Below are positions 1 through 8,910 of a stretch of DNA of 36,911 nt, piece by piece. Both the position numbers and the translations under genes were made by a program. This stretch comes from Anaerolineales bacterium (lineage in GTDB: Bacteria > Chloroflexota > Anaerolineae > Anaerolineales > UBA4823). Each line of letters opens with the position of its first letter. The first letter of the stretch is position 1. The stretch lies in contig JAGVAD010000029.1 in the NCBI GenBank assembly GCA_020060465.1, positions 1 to 36,911 on the forward strand. Direction: 5' to 3'. The notes under the pieces were generated by a model, which was given only the letters and a program-made list of their open reading frames with translations, did not search any database and was not told where the DNA came from.

Positions 1-1
1 C

Positions 2-1141
2 GGCAAACCGGTGCGTCCTGGCGCCAAGTTTTGCAGCAATTGCGGCAAAACGATAGATACCACGGGGGAGTTCCCCCGGCCAGCAGCCGCCGAGACGCCT
101 GCGCAACCGTCCGCCGCAAGTGCAGCCATCGGCGCGACAGGTGAGCAGCCGCGGGCAAAGCCAGCCAGCGCTATTCCACCTTCGCCGCCGGCGGCAAAGC
201 CAGCGCGACGCAAGGGCGTCCCTGTGCTGGTGCTGGCAATCCTGGTGGCAGGTTGCGGCGTGGTGGCTGTAGCAGGATATTTTGCCGCCAATCGCCTGGG
301 TTTCTTAGGTAAAAAGACCCCCTCAGCCATCGTTTCGACCATCGCCGCGCCAACCACCACCGAAAGCCCTGCGCCTACGGACACCACCTCCCCCATCTCT
401 ACTGGAACGCCCATCACAACACAGGAAACCCCGCCGCCTACGCCCACAGTCGTTACTGAAACTGCGACGCAGCCTGCCGCGACGCAGCCTCTGCTGGCTA
501 ATACTCCTGAAACGACGCAGGTGATCTCTCCTACTGCCGCGCTCACAACCACCGCCGCGCCTCTTTCTAATCCAACCGTCGTCCTCTTATTTGAAGACAC
601 TTTCGATCAAGATCTGGCGACAAACTGGCGCACCTGGGGCAGCCAACGGCCGACCATAGACATTGGGCCGGGCGACCGCTGGCTAAGCCTGAAGGCAGAA
701 GCTCCAACCTCCGCCGGCGCTACAACGCGGCGCGACCTTCCCATTGCGTTGGAAGTCGGCGCAGTCATCGAGTTTGAAGCCCAATTGAATAACCGTTTTC
801 CGCGTTATGTTCTGGTCTTTGACTGGGATCCAGAGGGAAGGAATCGCGGACCGGAGCTTTTAGAGCCCGGCGTGATCCATCTGGAAATTCGACAGGAGCA
901 ATTGAGGCTCCAGACCCCAATCACCGAGGAGGTCTGTGTCCAGCCGATCAACGCCCTGGAAAAGCATGTTTATCGTTTACAGGTCGCCCTGAATCAGGGG
1001 CTGGATTTATACCTGGACGACGCTCCAGCGCCCGTTTGCCAGATCGCCTCTATCGGTCTGGGACCATTGCCGGGTAGCATCACTTTTTCTGGCCTGGGTT
1101 GGGTGACGCGGGTAAAGGTCCTTGCGCCGGTAAAACCATGA
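2..1141 (+). CDS. Zinc-ribbon membrane protein with extracytoplasmic sandwich-like domain (5' partial)
   Basis: The reading frame is open to the left edge. The first codons read GKPVRPGAKFCSNCGK, the second half of a double-Cys zinc ribbon, so the first CxxC and the true start lie outside the window; the GTG at 11 is probably internal. Next come a Pro/Ala-rich stretch, one membrane helix (roughly residues 69-96 counted from the GTG) and a long Thr/Pro-rich linker. The last 190 residues or so are a beta-rich domain beginning near LFEDTFDQDLATNWRTW, which resembles LamG/DUF1080-type jelly-roll modules. The predicted topology puts the ribbon in the cytosol and the sandwich domain outside. The stop overlaps the next start as ATGA, so it is probably translationally coupled to the kinase downstream. 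The function is unknown; a sensor or wall-binding role is inference. Confidence 0.8.
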   Translation, partial: GKPVRPGAKFCSNCGKTIDTTGEFPRPAAAETPAQPSAASAAIGATGEQPRAKPASAIPPSPPAAKPARRKGVPVLVLAILVAGCGVVAVAGYFAANRLGFLGKKTPSAIVSTIAAPTTTESPAPTDTTSPISTGTPITTQETPPPTPTVVTETATQPAATQPLLANTPETTQVISPTAALTTTAAPLSNPTVVLLFEDTFDQDLATNWRTWGSQRPTIDIGPGDRWLSLKAEAPTSAGATTRRDLPIALEVGAVIEFEAQLNNRFPRYVLVFDWDPEGRNRGPELLEPGVIHLEIRQEQLRLQTPITEEVCVQPINALEKHVYRLQVALNQGLDLYLDDAPAPVCQIASIGLGPLPGSITFSGLGWVTRVKVLAPVKP

Positions 1142-2841
1142 ACACAAGGCGTTGTCCACATTGTAATCAGGAGCATCGGCAAGGCGCCCGCTTCTGCCCA
1201 ACGACGGGGAAACCGCTCCAACTGGCAGGAAGTTCTCCCTCGCCAGTGGAAGGCTTTGCTGGCCTCACCGGTAAGCTGCCAGCCAATTACTTGCTCAAAG
1301 ACCGTTATTTGATCGTGCGCAAAGTCGGTCAAGGAGGAATGGCCGCAGTTTATCAGGCGATAGACACCCAACAGCCTGGCGCTCACTGGGCGATCAAAGA
1401 GATGAGCGACGCCGCGCTGAGCGCCAAAGATCGCGACTTTGCCGTGCAGTCCTTCCTCACCGAAGCCAACCTGCTACGCTCTCTGCGCCATGCGAACCTG
1501 CCTGTCGTGGTAGATGTTTTCGCCGAGGGCGGCAAACATTATCTGGTGATGGAATTTGTGCAAGGCAAATCGCTGCAAGACCTGTTGCGTCAGCGGAGCG
1601 CGCCTTTTACGGAGATGGAAGTCCTTCCCTGGGCGATCCAGTTGTGCGAGGTGCTGGCTTACCTGCATAGCCGTTCGCCAAAGATCATCTTCCGCGATAT
1701 CAAGCCCTCCAACATCATGTTGACCCTAGACGGAAGAATTAAGCTGATTGATTTCGGCATCGCTCGCTTCTTCAAGCCGGGGAAGACGACCGATACCATG
1801 GCGCTGGGTACGCCGGGCTACGCTTCGCCGGAGGCGGTGAGCGGCCAGACGGATGAGCGCAGCGATATTTATAGCCTGTGCATCACCCTGCATCAGCTTT
1901 TAACGTTGCACGACCCGTTGAACTCGCTCTTTAACCCGCCAGCGTTGCGCAGCTTGAATCCGGCTGTTAGCGTGCAAATGGAGCGGATTATCACCCGCGG
2001 CTTGCAAAATCAACGCGAACGCCGTTGGCAAAGCGCCAAAGAACTGCAAGCGGAATTTGCTCAATTGTTGCACATTGCCTATAGCTCCCCTTCTGGTCAA
2101 CCGATGGTTTCGCCGATGATGGTTTCATCGGCCAGCGCCGCCTCTGCGGCAAGGGCAGGACAGATGCAAACCCCCTCTGCGATGCTGCCCGGCGAAGGAC
2201 AGCCTGTTGCGCAGGCTGGCGGGGGACTTCATCCAACCCATGTGGTTACCTCTCGGCCAACGACTCGTCTGTTGGCCGCTGCCGCCCAGCTCAATGCCCG
2301 CCAATTGGCGTTGTTGTTGGGTGCGCTGGCAATGGCTCTTGTCTTTGGCGTTTGGGTTTTGACGCCGGTGTTGAATGCAGCCCCGGTGAACTGGAATAAC
2401 TTTCCGTTGGTTGGAATGTTTGGCGCGTTGGCTTATGCCGCCTATCCACGGCGAGGTGTAGTATTTGCCAGCCATGTGATCTTAACCATCGCCCTGGTTG
2501 GCGCCATCTGGCTCAGATTGCCATACCAAAGCTATGGCGCGCTGTGGTTATTCCTGGCTGCATTCATCAGCGGCGCGGTGATGGAAGCCTGGGTTGCATT
2601 CTTGCCGCGCTTGAAGCGCGGTCAGGCAACAGAGGGATGGCGACGTGAGCTGATCTGGTTGAGTCTGATGGAAGCCATCGGCGCGCCGCTGTTTCTCATC
2701 GTGGTTAGCAGAGGAGTAATTGAGCCAAATCTAATGATGCTGCTCGTGGCGTTGATCCTGGGCGCTGCGGGGTGGTTCTTAGGCGATTTGACTCAGCAAT
2801 ATCTTCTTTATAAGCGAGCGGGCGCCAAGTTTTTGCATTGA
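1138..2841 (+). CDS. Zinc-ribbon Ser/Thr protein kinase with polytopic C-terminal membrane domain
   Basis: I chose ATG 1138 (567 aa) because it overlaps the previous stop as ATGA; the frame is open a little further upstream. The N-terminus is a degenerate zinc ribbon: C6, C9 and C20 are present but the fourth position is Thr23. The Hanks-type kinase domain spans about residues 55-320. It has the glycine loop GQGGMAAVY, Lys87 in WAIKEM, the catalytic loop FRDIKPSN (Asp187, with Phe in place of the usual His of HRD), DFG at 205-207 and GTPGYASPEA. A Ser/Ala/Met-rich linker leads to five or six membrane helices over about residues 395-565, with no large outside domain. It probably phosphorylates Ser/Thr on cytosolic or membrane targets. 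The partner kinase follows 52 bases downstream. The kinase call is firm; the substrate is unknown. Confidence 0.93.
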   Translation: MNTRRCPHCNQEHRQGARFCPTTGKPLQLAGSSPSPVEGFAGLTGKLPANYLLKDRYLIVRKVGQGGMAAVYQAIDTQQPGAHWAIKEMSDAALSAKDRDFAVQSFLTEANLLRSLRHANLPVVVDVFAEGGKHYLVMEFVQGKSLQDLLRQRSAPFTEMEVLPWAIQLCEVLAYLHSRSPKIIFRDIKPSNIMLTLDGRIKLIDFGIARFFKPGKTTDTMALGTPGYASPEAVSGQTDERSDIYSLCITLHQLLTLHDPLNSLFNPPALRSLNPAVSVQMERIITRGLQNQRERRWQSAKELQAEFAQLLHIAYSSPSGQPMVSPMMVSSASAASAARAGQMQTPSAMLPGEGQPVAQAGGGLHPTHVVTSRPTTRLLAAAAQLNARQLALLLGALAMALVFGVWVLTPVLNAAPVNWNNFPLVGMFGALAYAAYPRRGVVFASHVILTIALVGAIWLRLPYQSYGALWLFLAAFISGAVMEAWVAFLPRLKRGQATEGWRRELIWLSLMEAIGAPLFLIVVSRGVIEPNLMMLLVALILGAAGWFLGDLTQQYLLYKRAGAKFLH

Positions 2842-2893
2842 CGAAGTGTATTTTCAGGAATGATCGTCAACTGATAATTCGAGGAGTTCTAAC

Positions 2894-4615
2894 ATGCCAT
2901 TGCAACCTGGTCAGGTGCTCAATAACCGCTATCGCATCGTCAGACTTTTGGGGCAAGGAGGTTTTGGCGCGGTCTATCGCGCCTGGGATACAAACCTGAA
3001 CCGACCTTGCGCGGTGAAGGAAAATCTGGATACTTCGCCAGAGGCGCAGCGTCAGTTCACACGCGAGGCCACCATCCTGGCAAACCTGTCGCACCCCAAC
3101 CTGCCGCGCGTCACCGACCACTTTATCTTACCTGGACAGGGGCAATACCTGGTGATGGACTTTGTCGAAGGCGAAGACCTGGCTTCGATGATGAAGCGAC
3201 AGGGCTCAGCGCCAATAGAGCAGGCTTTGACCTGGGTTTATCAGGTTGCCGACGCCTTGAAATACCTGCATAGCCGCCAGCCGCCGGTGGTGCATCGAGA
3301 CATAAAGCCGGCGAACATCCGCATCACCCCAGAGGGACGGGCAATGTTGGTGGATTTCGGCCTGGTTAAGTTGTACGATCCGCATCTGCATACGACTTTG
3401 GGCGCCCGGGCGGTTACGCCAGGTTATGCGCCGCCGGAGCAGTATGGACAGGGCAAAACAGACGCCCGCACCGATCAATATGCCCTGGCTGCCACCCTCT
3501 ACAATCTGTTGACCGGCCAGGAGCCGATGGAAAGCGTTCAGCGCATGGCTGGTGGTCAGATGCGCCTGGCGCACCAAATTAACCCGCGCATTCCCATGCC
3601 CTTGAGTCTGGCGATTGACCGCGCCATGCGCCTGGAACCCAGCCAGCGCTTTCCCAACATTGCAGACTTTTCGGCGGCGCTCTCTGCTTCGACTGCGCCA
3701 GGCGTCGTCGCCCGGCAATCTCCGGAGGCCTATGTTCGGCCAATGTCGCCTGTACCAGCCACGCAGGTGGTCCCTTCCGCCGCAGCACCGGAAATACCAG
3801 GCTATGCGCCAGCTTCTTCGCCACGCAGTTCGGGGTTGCCGGTCAAAAGCATCGGCCTCGCTGTCGCCGTTTTTGTTGTTTTATGCCTGGGGATGTTCAT
3901 CTTGATTGGAGCATTGATTGCCAATTCTCAGGCAAATGCCCAAAAGACCGCCGACGCCCAAATTCAAGCCACAATGGCGGAACGGGTGCGCGCTACCTCC
4001 ACCGCCCAGGCTGTGGCAACCATGACCGCCCAGGTATACGCGCAACAAACCGCTCAAGTTCAGATGACCGCCGACGCGCTCTCAGCCTATCTGGCTTCTT
4101 TGCAGGGCAGCCGGGCGCTGGTTTATGGGCCGGCCAACGGCAGCCTGACCCATGAGGCGAGCGATACGTTGATTGAATCTTACGACGCCGGAGTAAATCT
4201 GCGCGACTTTATCGTTGAAGCGCGTTTCTACAATCCCTATTCCCTTGCCACCGGCAGTTGGGATTATGGTTTCATCCTGCGACATGAAACGAAAAATGTC
4301 CAATTTCGCTTTGTCATTCTATCCGATAAGACCTGGGTGCTGCTGAACAATTCCGGCGATCCCGATGGAACCCTGATCGCCGAGGGCGAGCTCCCTGGGC
4401 TGGACGTAAGCGAGAAAGGTTCGAATCTGGTGCGTCTTATCTTTCAAGGCGAGCGCGGCTTATTTTTCCTCAATGATGCGTTCATCGCTGAATTTGACCT
4501 CTCATCTCGGATGAATTCGGGTGGCATCTACATTGCCACTGGCGTTTACCAGGATGATGAAATTGACGGATACTCCACAGACTTCTCCGATTTTACGATC
4601 TGGTCAATTCCCTGA
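2894..4615 (+). CDS. Ser/Thr protein kinase with one TM helix and extracytoplasmic sandwich-like domain
   Basis: The start is ATG 2894 behind GAGGAG; 573 aa. The kinase domain is N-terminal (residues 13-265): GQGGFGAVY, Lys42 in CAVKEN, HRDIKPAN (Asp136), DFG 154-156, and APPEQYG in the activation segment. All catalytic residues are present, so it should be active. A Pro/Ser linker leads to one helix (319-343). A 60-residue Ala/Thr/Gln-rich stalk with repeated ATMTAQ-like steps follows, probably helical or coiled coil. The outer domain (about 410-573) is beta-rich and resembles a concanavalin-like sandwich, as in the first gene of the cluster. The layout is that of a receptor-like kinase (PknB-type topology, but without PASTA repeats). 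The ligand is unknown; polysaccharide binding would be a guess from the fold. Confidence 0.93.
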   Translation: MPLQPGQVLNNRYRIVRLLGQGGFGAVYRAWDTNLNRPCAVKENLDTSPEAQRQFTREATILANLSHPNLPRVTDHFILPGQGQYLVMDFVEGEDLASMMKRQGSAPIEQALTWVYQVADALKYLHSRQPPVVHRDIKPANIRITPEGRAMLVDFGLVKLYDPHLHTTLGARAVTPGYAPPEQYGQGKTDARTDQYALAATLYNLLTGQEPMESVQRMAGGQMRLAHQINPRIPMPLSLAIDRAMRLEPSQRFPNIADFSAALSASTAPGVVARQSPEAYVRPMSPVPATQVVPSAAAPEIPGYAPASSPRSSGLPVKSIGLAVAVFVVLCLGMFILIGALIANSQANAQKTADAQIQATMAERVRATSTAQAVATMTAQVYAQQTAQVQMTADALSAYLASLQGSRALVYGPANGSLTHEASDTLIESYDAGVNLRDFIVEARFYNPYSLATGSWDYGFILRHETKNVQFRFVILSDKTWVLLNNSGDPDGTLIAEGELPGLDVSEKGSNLVRLIFQGERGLFFLNDAFIAEFDLSSRMNSGGIYIATGVYQDDEIDGYSTDFSDFTIWSIP

Positions 4616-4781
4616 GCGCCGTATTACGGATGATAGAGACCCTGGCATGACGCCGAAAGTAGTGCGAAGTTCATTCTTTATCCCCAGGCTTGAAAGGCCG
4701 AATGGCGGAGGGGGCAGCAGACTCTGCTGAATCACGCCGGTTGGTCAATCGCTTAGACCAGAACGTATAGGAGCCTTGTCT

Positions 4782-7157
4782 ATGGAAGCGCCACCCTCTT
4801 CTGAAAACAGCGAAAACGACATCAACCCTTCCTCTTCGCCGCCTTCGCAACCGACGAGCGGTTTGCGGCGGGATACCAGGCCCTTAGGGGGGCAACGTAG
4901 AAGTTGGATGCAACGCTTTGCCACGCCGCGCGGCATGATGGTGCTGCTGCTGGGTTCGCTGGCTTTGCTGGCGCTGGCGTTGGCAGGCGGCTTATATTGG
5001 CTGAGCGGACAGGCAGGCAATGGAAGCCCGATCGCGCCGCAGACCCCCCCGGTTTCCCTGGCCGAGCTGGCGACGGAATATCCGGAGTTGGCGAGTATTT
5101 TACAGGATCCAAAGCTGGACTCGGTGTACAAGGATTTTCTGGTCGCCTATCAGAACGGCGGCGAAGAGGCGGCGCTGGAGCTGGCGCAGAAACGCGGCCT
5201 GCTGAACGCGAACGGCGATTTACGTCTGACGCTGGAACTGGATACCACCGAAACGGCGGAGTTGCAAGCTGAGTTAGAGGCCAATGGGATCATTGTGACT
5301 GCGGTGAGCGGCAACCTGATGGATATTGCCATCCCAATGGACATGCTTCGGGAGATGGTGGATGCAGGTTCGCCGGGAGAACTACTCAGTCATATCTCGA
5401 ACCTGCGGCATATCATTCGCATTCGCCTGCCCAAGGTGAGTGTTGAGGACGTAGGCAGCGTTGAAACCGAATCTCTGGGAAAGATCGGCGCTTATGACTG
5501 GCATAACATTGGCTATACAGGCAAAGGAGTAAAAGTAGGCGTCCTGGATATGGGGTTCGATAAATACAAGGAGCTGCTTGGCGATGATCTTCCGGCGCAG
5601 GTAACCGCCCGTTCTTTTATCGCTGGTGTGGAGATTGATCAAGTCGGGACGCCGCACGGAAGTGCGGTCGCGGAGATCATTCATGACATTGCTCCAGACG
5701 CGGAGTTGTTCTTTGCAGCTTATGAAACCGATGTGGAAGAGCGACAGGCGATTGATTGGCTGGTCTCGCAGGGCGTTCAAGTTATTTCTCACTCCGCGGG
5801 TTCGATTTATGGGCCAATGGATGGCTCGACCGACGAAGCCCGCTTCATCGATTCGGTGGTCGAAAACGGCGTATTATGGGTCAACTCGGCGGGCAACACT
5901 GGTTATCAGCATTATCGCGCCGCCTTCACGGATACAGACGGCGACGGGTATCACGAATTCAGCTCAGGCGATGAAATGATGGCTTTTATCCCGGATGGGC
6001 GTACGGTTCTGGTGCTCAATTGGGATGACTGGAAAAACGGCGTACAAGACCTCGATCTGTATATTTATGACCGCAACGGCAATGAACTGGCCAGCTCGAC
6101 AAACATTCAGGACGGGCCGGGGGATGACACGGCGGAGGGTGTGGTTTATGTCTTTCCAGATAACGAGACCTATTACGCCGCGTTTTACGCCAAGCGTATT
6201 GACCGTCCTGTTACGATGGATTTTTTTATGCGCGATGGCGAGATCGAATATTACACGCCGGATCACAGCGTGACCACTCCCGGAGACGCGAAACGCGCCC
6301 TTACCGTGGGGGCGGTGAATTGGTCAGATGATGCTTTGGAAGATTACAGCTCGCGCGGTCCCACAAACGACGGGAGATTAAAACCGGAAATATCTGCGCC
6401 GGCGGGCATCAGCAGCGCCGCGTATGGGGAGACCTGGATTGGAACTTCCGCCGCCGCGCCGCACGTCTCAGGCGCGGCGGCGCTGGTGCTGCAAGTATAT
6501 CCGAATTTCACGCCAGACCAGGTGCGTGAATTTCTGCTCAACCGTGCGCTGGACCTGGGGCCAGGCGGACCGGATAATGGTTTTGGTTATGGCAGGCTCT
6601 ACCTGGGCGCGCCGCCGGACCCGGAATCCCTGATTGTCGCCACGCCAACCTCGATCCCACCCACCCCTGTTCCAACCGATACGCCAGCCTCGCTTGTCGC
6701 CTCTCCAACCCCAACTGCCACGCCGGAGCGGCGACCCTTGACCACGCCGGAACCTTCCAGCAACAATACGGATTCGTTGGCTCTGGTGCTGGGCATTCTG
6801 GCCTGTGTGGTGGCGCCGGGTTTGCTGGGGCTGGGCGGCATCGGCGTGTTGGGCGGGGTGTGGTATATGGCGCGTCAGCGCGCCCGTCGCGTTGCTCCGG
6901 CAGGGTCTGCATACGGAGGTCAACCGGCTGCGCGGCCCGGGGCGCCTGAGGCAATGAGACCCCGCCTCGAAAATCAAGGGATTTGCCCACGCTGCGGCAG
7001 TCCGCACCGCCCGGAAGCGAGGTTCTGCCCGGTATGTGGTTTGGGTCTGGCACCGGAGCTATACGCGCAAGAGGAAAAGATCTACTGTACGCGCTGCGGC
7101 AATCCGCTGCGTCCGGATAGCAAATTCTGCCCACGCTGCGGTAAGTCGCGTTATTGA
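4782..7157 (+). CDS. Membrane-anchored subtilisin-family (S8) protease with two C-terminal zinc ribbons
   Basis: I prefer ATG 4782 because AGGAG at 4769-4773 lies 8 bases upstream; an in-frame TTG at 4776 is too close to it. The product is 791 aa. The order is a 50-residue cytosolic tail, TM helix 51-75, a prodomain-like region (about 90-230), the S8 domain, a Thr/Pro linker, a second TM (about 664-697) and two zinc ribbons (C735/C738/C749/C752 and C769/C772/C783/C786). The catalytic triad is visible: Asp256 in VGVLDMGF, His292 in PHGSAVAEI, Ser556 in GTSAAAPHVSGAAAL, with oxyanion Asn372 in NSAGNTG. An insert of about 130 residues between Asn and Ser resembles a PPC-like beta domain. The protease is predicted outside and the ribbons inside. 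Substrates are unknown. A 115-bp repeat begins at the stop codon. Confidence 0.93.
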   Translation: MEAPPSSENSENDINPSSSPPSQPTSGLRRDTRPLGGQRRSWMQRFATPRGMMVLLLGSLALLALALAGGLYWLSGQAGNGSPIAPQTPPVSLAELATEYPELASILQDPKLDSVYKDFLVAYQNGGEEAALELAQKRGLLNANGDLRLTLELDTTETAELQAELEANGIIVTAVSGNLMDIAIPMDMLREMVDAGSPGELLSHISNLRHIIRIRLPKVSVEDVGSVETESLGKIGAYDWHNIGYTGKGVKVGVLDMGFDKYKELLGDDLPAQVTARSFIAGVEIDQVGTPHGSAVAEIIHDIAPDAELFFAAYETDVEERQAIDWLVSQGVQVISHSAGSIYGPMDGSTDEARFIDSVVENGVLWVNSAGNTGYQHYRAAFTDTDGDGYHEFSSGDEMMAFIPDGRTVLVLNWDDWKNGVQDLDLYIYDRNGNELASSTNIQDGPGDDTAEGVVYVFPDNETYYAAFYAKRIDRPVTMDFFMRDGEIEYYTPDHSVTTPGDAKRALTVGAVNWSDDALEDYSSRGPTNDGRLKPEISAPAGISSAAYGETWIGTSAAAPHVSGAAALVLQVYPNFTPDQVREFLLNRALDLGPGGPDNGFGYGRLYLGAPPDPESLIVATPTSIPPTPVPTDTPASLVASPTPTATPERRPLTTPEPSSNNTDSLALVLGILACVVAPGLLGLGGIGVLGGVWYMARQRARRVAPAGSAYGGQPAARPGAPEAMRPRLENQGICPRCGSPHRPEARFCPVCGLGLAPELYAQEEKIYCTRCGNPLRPDSKFCPRCGKSRY

Positions 7158-7270
7158 TATTCGCCGAAGTTGGTTTATCTCATCGGTGTAAAACGTGCCG
7201 CAGGCTGCCCTAGAAATAAGCCCGTGTGATCAGAAACCTGCGGGACGTTCGTACTCAAATTATCTGAAGG
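7156..7270 (+). repeat. Dispersed ~115-bp element, copy A
   Basis: This stretch matches the reverse complement of 11679-11794 over its whole length, with one single-base gap and roughly 80% identity by eye. Both copies start GATATTC and end AAATTATCTGAAGG. Each has a 13-bp stem, here 7192-7204 with 7237-7249 and one mismatch. In the other copy the same stem is kept through wobble pairs, which suggests a folded RNA or a mobile miniature element. The ends are only weakly inverted (GATATT against GATAAT). The copy begins inside the TGA stop of the protease gene. Whether it acts as a terminator, a MITE or a regulatory RNA cannot be told from two copies. Confidence 0.75.
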
Positions 7271-7314
7271 CAGTAGTCAAGTGATAGTGTAAGGGAGTTT
7301 TGTGGAATTGACGC

Positions 7315-8061
7315 ATGGATAACCCGCGGCGAAAAGCTGCGCACCCGCAGAATAAGATTGAAATGCAGAGCAAACCCCATTTGAGGCGCTTTACCGCGCC
7401 GTATGTTGCTGTGTGGTATGGCGTGGTTACCTTATTGCTGGCGTTTGTGTTATTGATGAGTCTGACAGCCGGCGCCCCGACCGTCGCTTTTACGACCCTG
7501 CCCGCCCCTTCGCCTGCTTCGAGTCAGACGCCAACATTGCTGATTTCAGAGACAGCCGCGTTGAACACGCCTGCGCCAGTCCCTTTAAGAGCGTCGCCCA
7601 GCCGTTTGATGTTGGTTTTGGGCGCATTGTTGTGCATCGTCGCGCCGGCTATGCTCCTGTTGGGCGGTTTGATTTTCTTGGCAGGTCTGGGGATTTTTGA
7701 TCGCAGCCGCCGTTCACCTGCGCCGCCTCAACGCCCCACAATGCAAAGGCCGACGATTTCGGCGAGTTCCACCCTCCTCGAGGAGAGGCCGCCAGTTCCA
7801 TCCCAACCTGCTGCAAAGCCTTCTGCTCCTACGAAGCCTTCGTCTTTACCCGCCTCGGATAAAGCCCTGAACCTGGGAGTTGCGGCGGTCTGTCCCTATT
7901 GCGGCCATGCCAACCGTTCGCAGGCGCGCTATTGCGCGGCTTGCGGCAAATCGTTGCAGGCGGTTCCGCTGGCTGAGGAACGGCCTTCATTTTGCTGGAA
8001 TTGTGGTTATCGGCTGAGACCCACGAGCCGTTATTGCCCGCGCTGCGGGGATAAGATCTGA
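7315..8061 (+). CDS. Two-TM protein with two C-terminal zinc ribbons
   Basis: 248 aa. An in-frame stop sits at 7309, so ATG 7315 is the earliest start; AGGGAG at 7292 is rather far away. The order is a basic N-terminus, TM helix about 30-52, a short Thr/Pro-rich loop, a second TM (about 98-127), a Pro/Ser-rich linker and two four-Cys zinc ribbons (C193/C196/C207/C210 and C227/C230/C241/C244). This is the architecture of the S8 protease just upstream without the protease: the second helix and its flanks (LVLGALLCIVAP against LVLGILACVVAP) look like a duplication. Both termini and the ribbons are predicted cytosolic. The function is unknown; a partner or competitor of the protease's cytosolic tail is a reasonable guess. 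Confidence 0.88.
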   Translation: MDNPRRKAAHPQNKIEMQSKPHLRRFTAPYVAVWYGVVTLLLAFVLLMSLTAGAPTVAFTTLPAPSPASSQTPTLLISETAALNTPAPVPLRASPSRLMLVLGALLCIVAPAMLLLGGLIFLAGLGIFDRSRRSPAPPQRPTMQRPTISASSTLLEERPPVPSQPAAKPSAPTKPSSLPASDKALNLGVAAVCPYCGHANRSQARYCAACGKSLQAVPLAEERPSFCWNCGYRLRPTSRYCPRCGDKI

Positions 8062-8081
8062 ATACCGGACAAGCTCCCGCC

Positions 8082-8861
8082 ATGCAACTTTCAGCGATGG
8101 ATTGGATATCCCCTTCAAGTTTTCCCCGCTTGGGTGAAAACGAAGCGCATATCTGGCGCATTGATTTTTCAGACTGGCAAGGCCGCGAAGATGCGTTCGT
8201 CTCGATCCTGCCGTCTGATGAATCGGAGCGCGCCAGTCGCTTTCGCCTGCTGCACGACCGCCAGCGGTTCATTTTGCGTCATGGGCTGCTGCGCACCATC
8301 TTGAGCGGTTACCTGGGGATGCCTCCGGCTTCGCTGCGCTTCGACTACAGTTCATACGGCAAACCCGATCTTCACACAGATTATCACAAAAACGCCCTGC
8401 ATTTCAACATGTCGCACTCGCATCAGATGGCGCTGATCGCTGTCGCGTCGCATGAACATATTGGGGTTGACATTGAGTATGTGCGCTCGGACTTCGATCA
8501 TCAGCGGATCGCGGCGCAATTCTTCTCTATAGACGAGCAAGAGCAATTGCGCAGAGTGGCGGCAGCCGAGCGCGCGCGGGCTTTTTTCATGTGTTGGACG
8601 CGCAAAGAAGCCTATATCAAGGCGCTGGGTATGGGTTTATCTCTGCCGCTCGACCAATTCGATGTTTCGTTGCATCCCGCCCAGCCGGCAAAATTACTGG
8701 CAGCTCGCAATGACCTGCCGGGGCCGGAACATTGGAGCTTATATCACCTGGAGCCAGCCAGAGACTACGCGGCTGCGTTGTGCCTCCCGCGTGGCGACTG
8801 GCGCTTACGCGGCTGGAAGGCTGAGCCCCATTGGCTTTATCCAGGAATACCCATCGGGTAA
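8082..8861 (+). CDS. 4'-phosphopantetheinyl transferase, Sfp/HetI type
   Basis: 259 aa, the usual size for the Sfp group. It transfers the phosphopantetheine arm from CoA to a conserved Ser of acyl- or peptidyl-carrier proteins. Visible motifs are FNMSHS (108-113), GVDIEYVR with metal ligands Asp130 and Glu132, and CWTRKEAYIKALGMGL with Glu176 and Lys180, all as expected for an active enzyme. It begins 20 bases after the zinc-ribbon gene on the same strand, so it is probably co-transcribed with the cluster. The ribosome site is weak (GGAC), and ATG 8097 is an alternative start. No carrier protein, polyketide or peptide synthase gene is in the window, so it may serve fatty-acid ACP or a distant pathway. 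Confidence 0.93.
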   Translation: MQLSAMDWISPSSFPRLGENEAHIWRIDFSDWQGREDAFVSILPSDESERASRFRLLHDRQRFILRHGLLRTILSGYLGMPPASLRFDYSSYGKPDLHTDYHKNALHFNMSHSHQMALIAVASHEHIGVDIEYVRSDFDHQRIAAQFFSIDEQEQLRRVAAAERARAFFMCWTRKEAYIKALGMGLSLPLDQFDVSLHPAQPAKLLAARNDLPGPEHWSLYHLEPARDYAAALCLPRGDWRLRGWKAEPHWLYPGIPIG

Positions 8862-8910
8862 ACAGGTCGGCGCATATTTGCTGAATCTAAACTCGGCGTA
8901 AGGAGCAATT

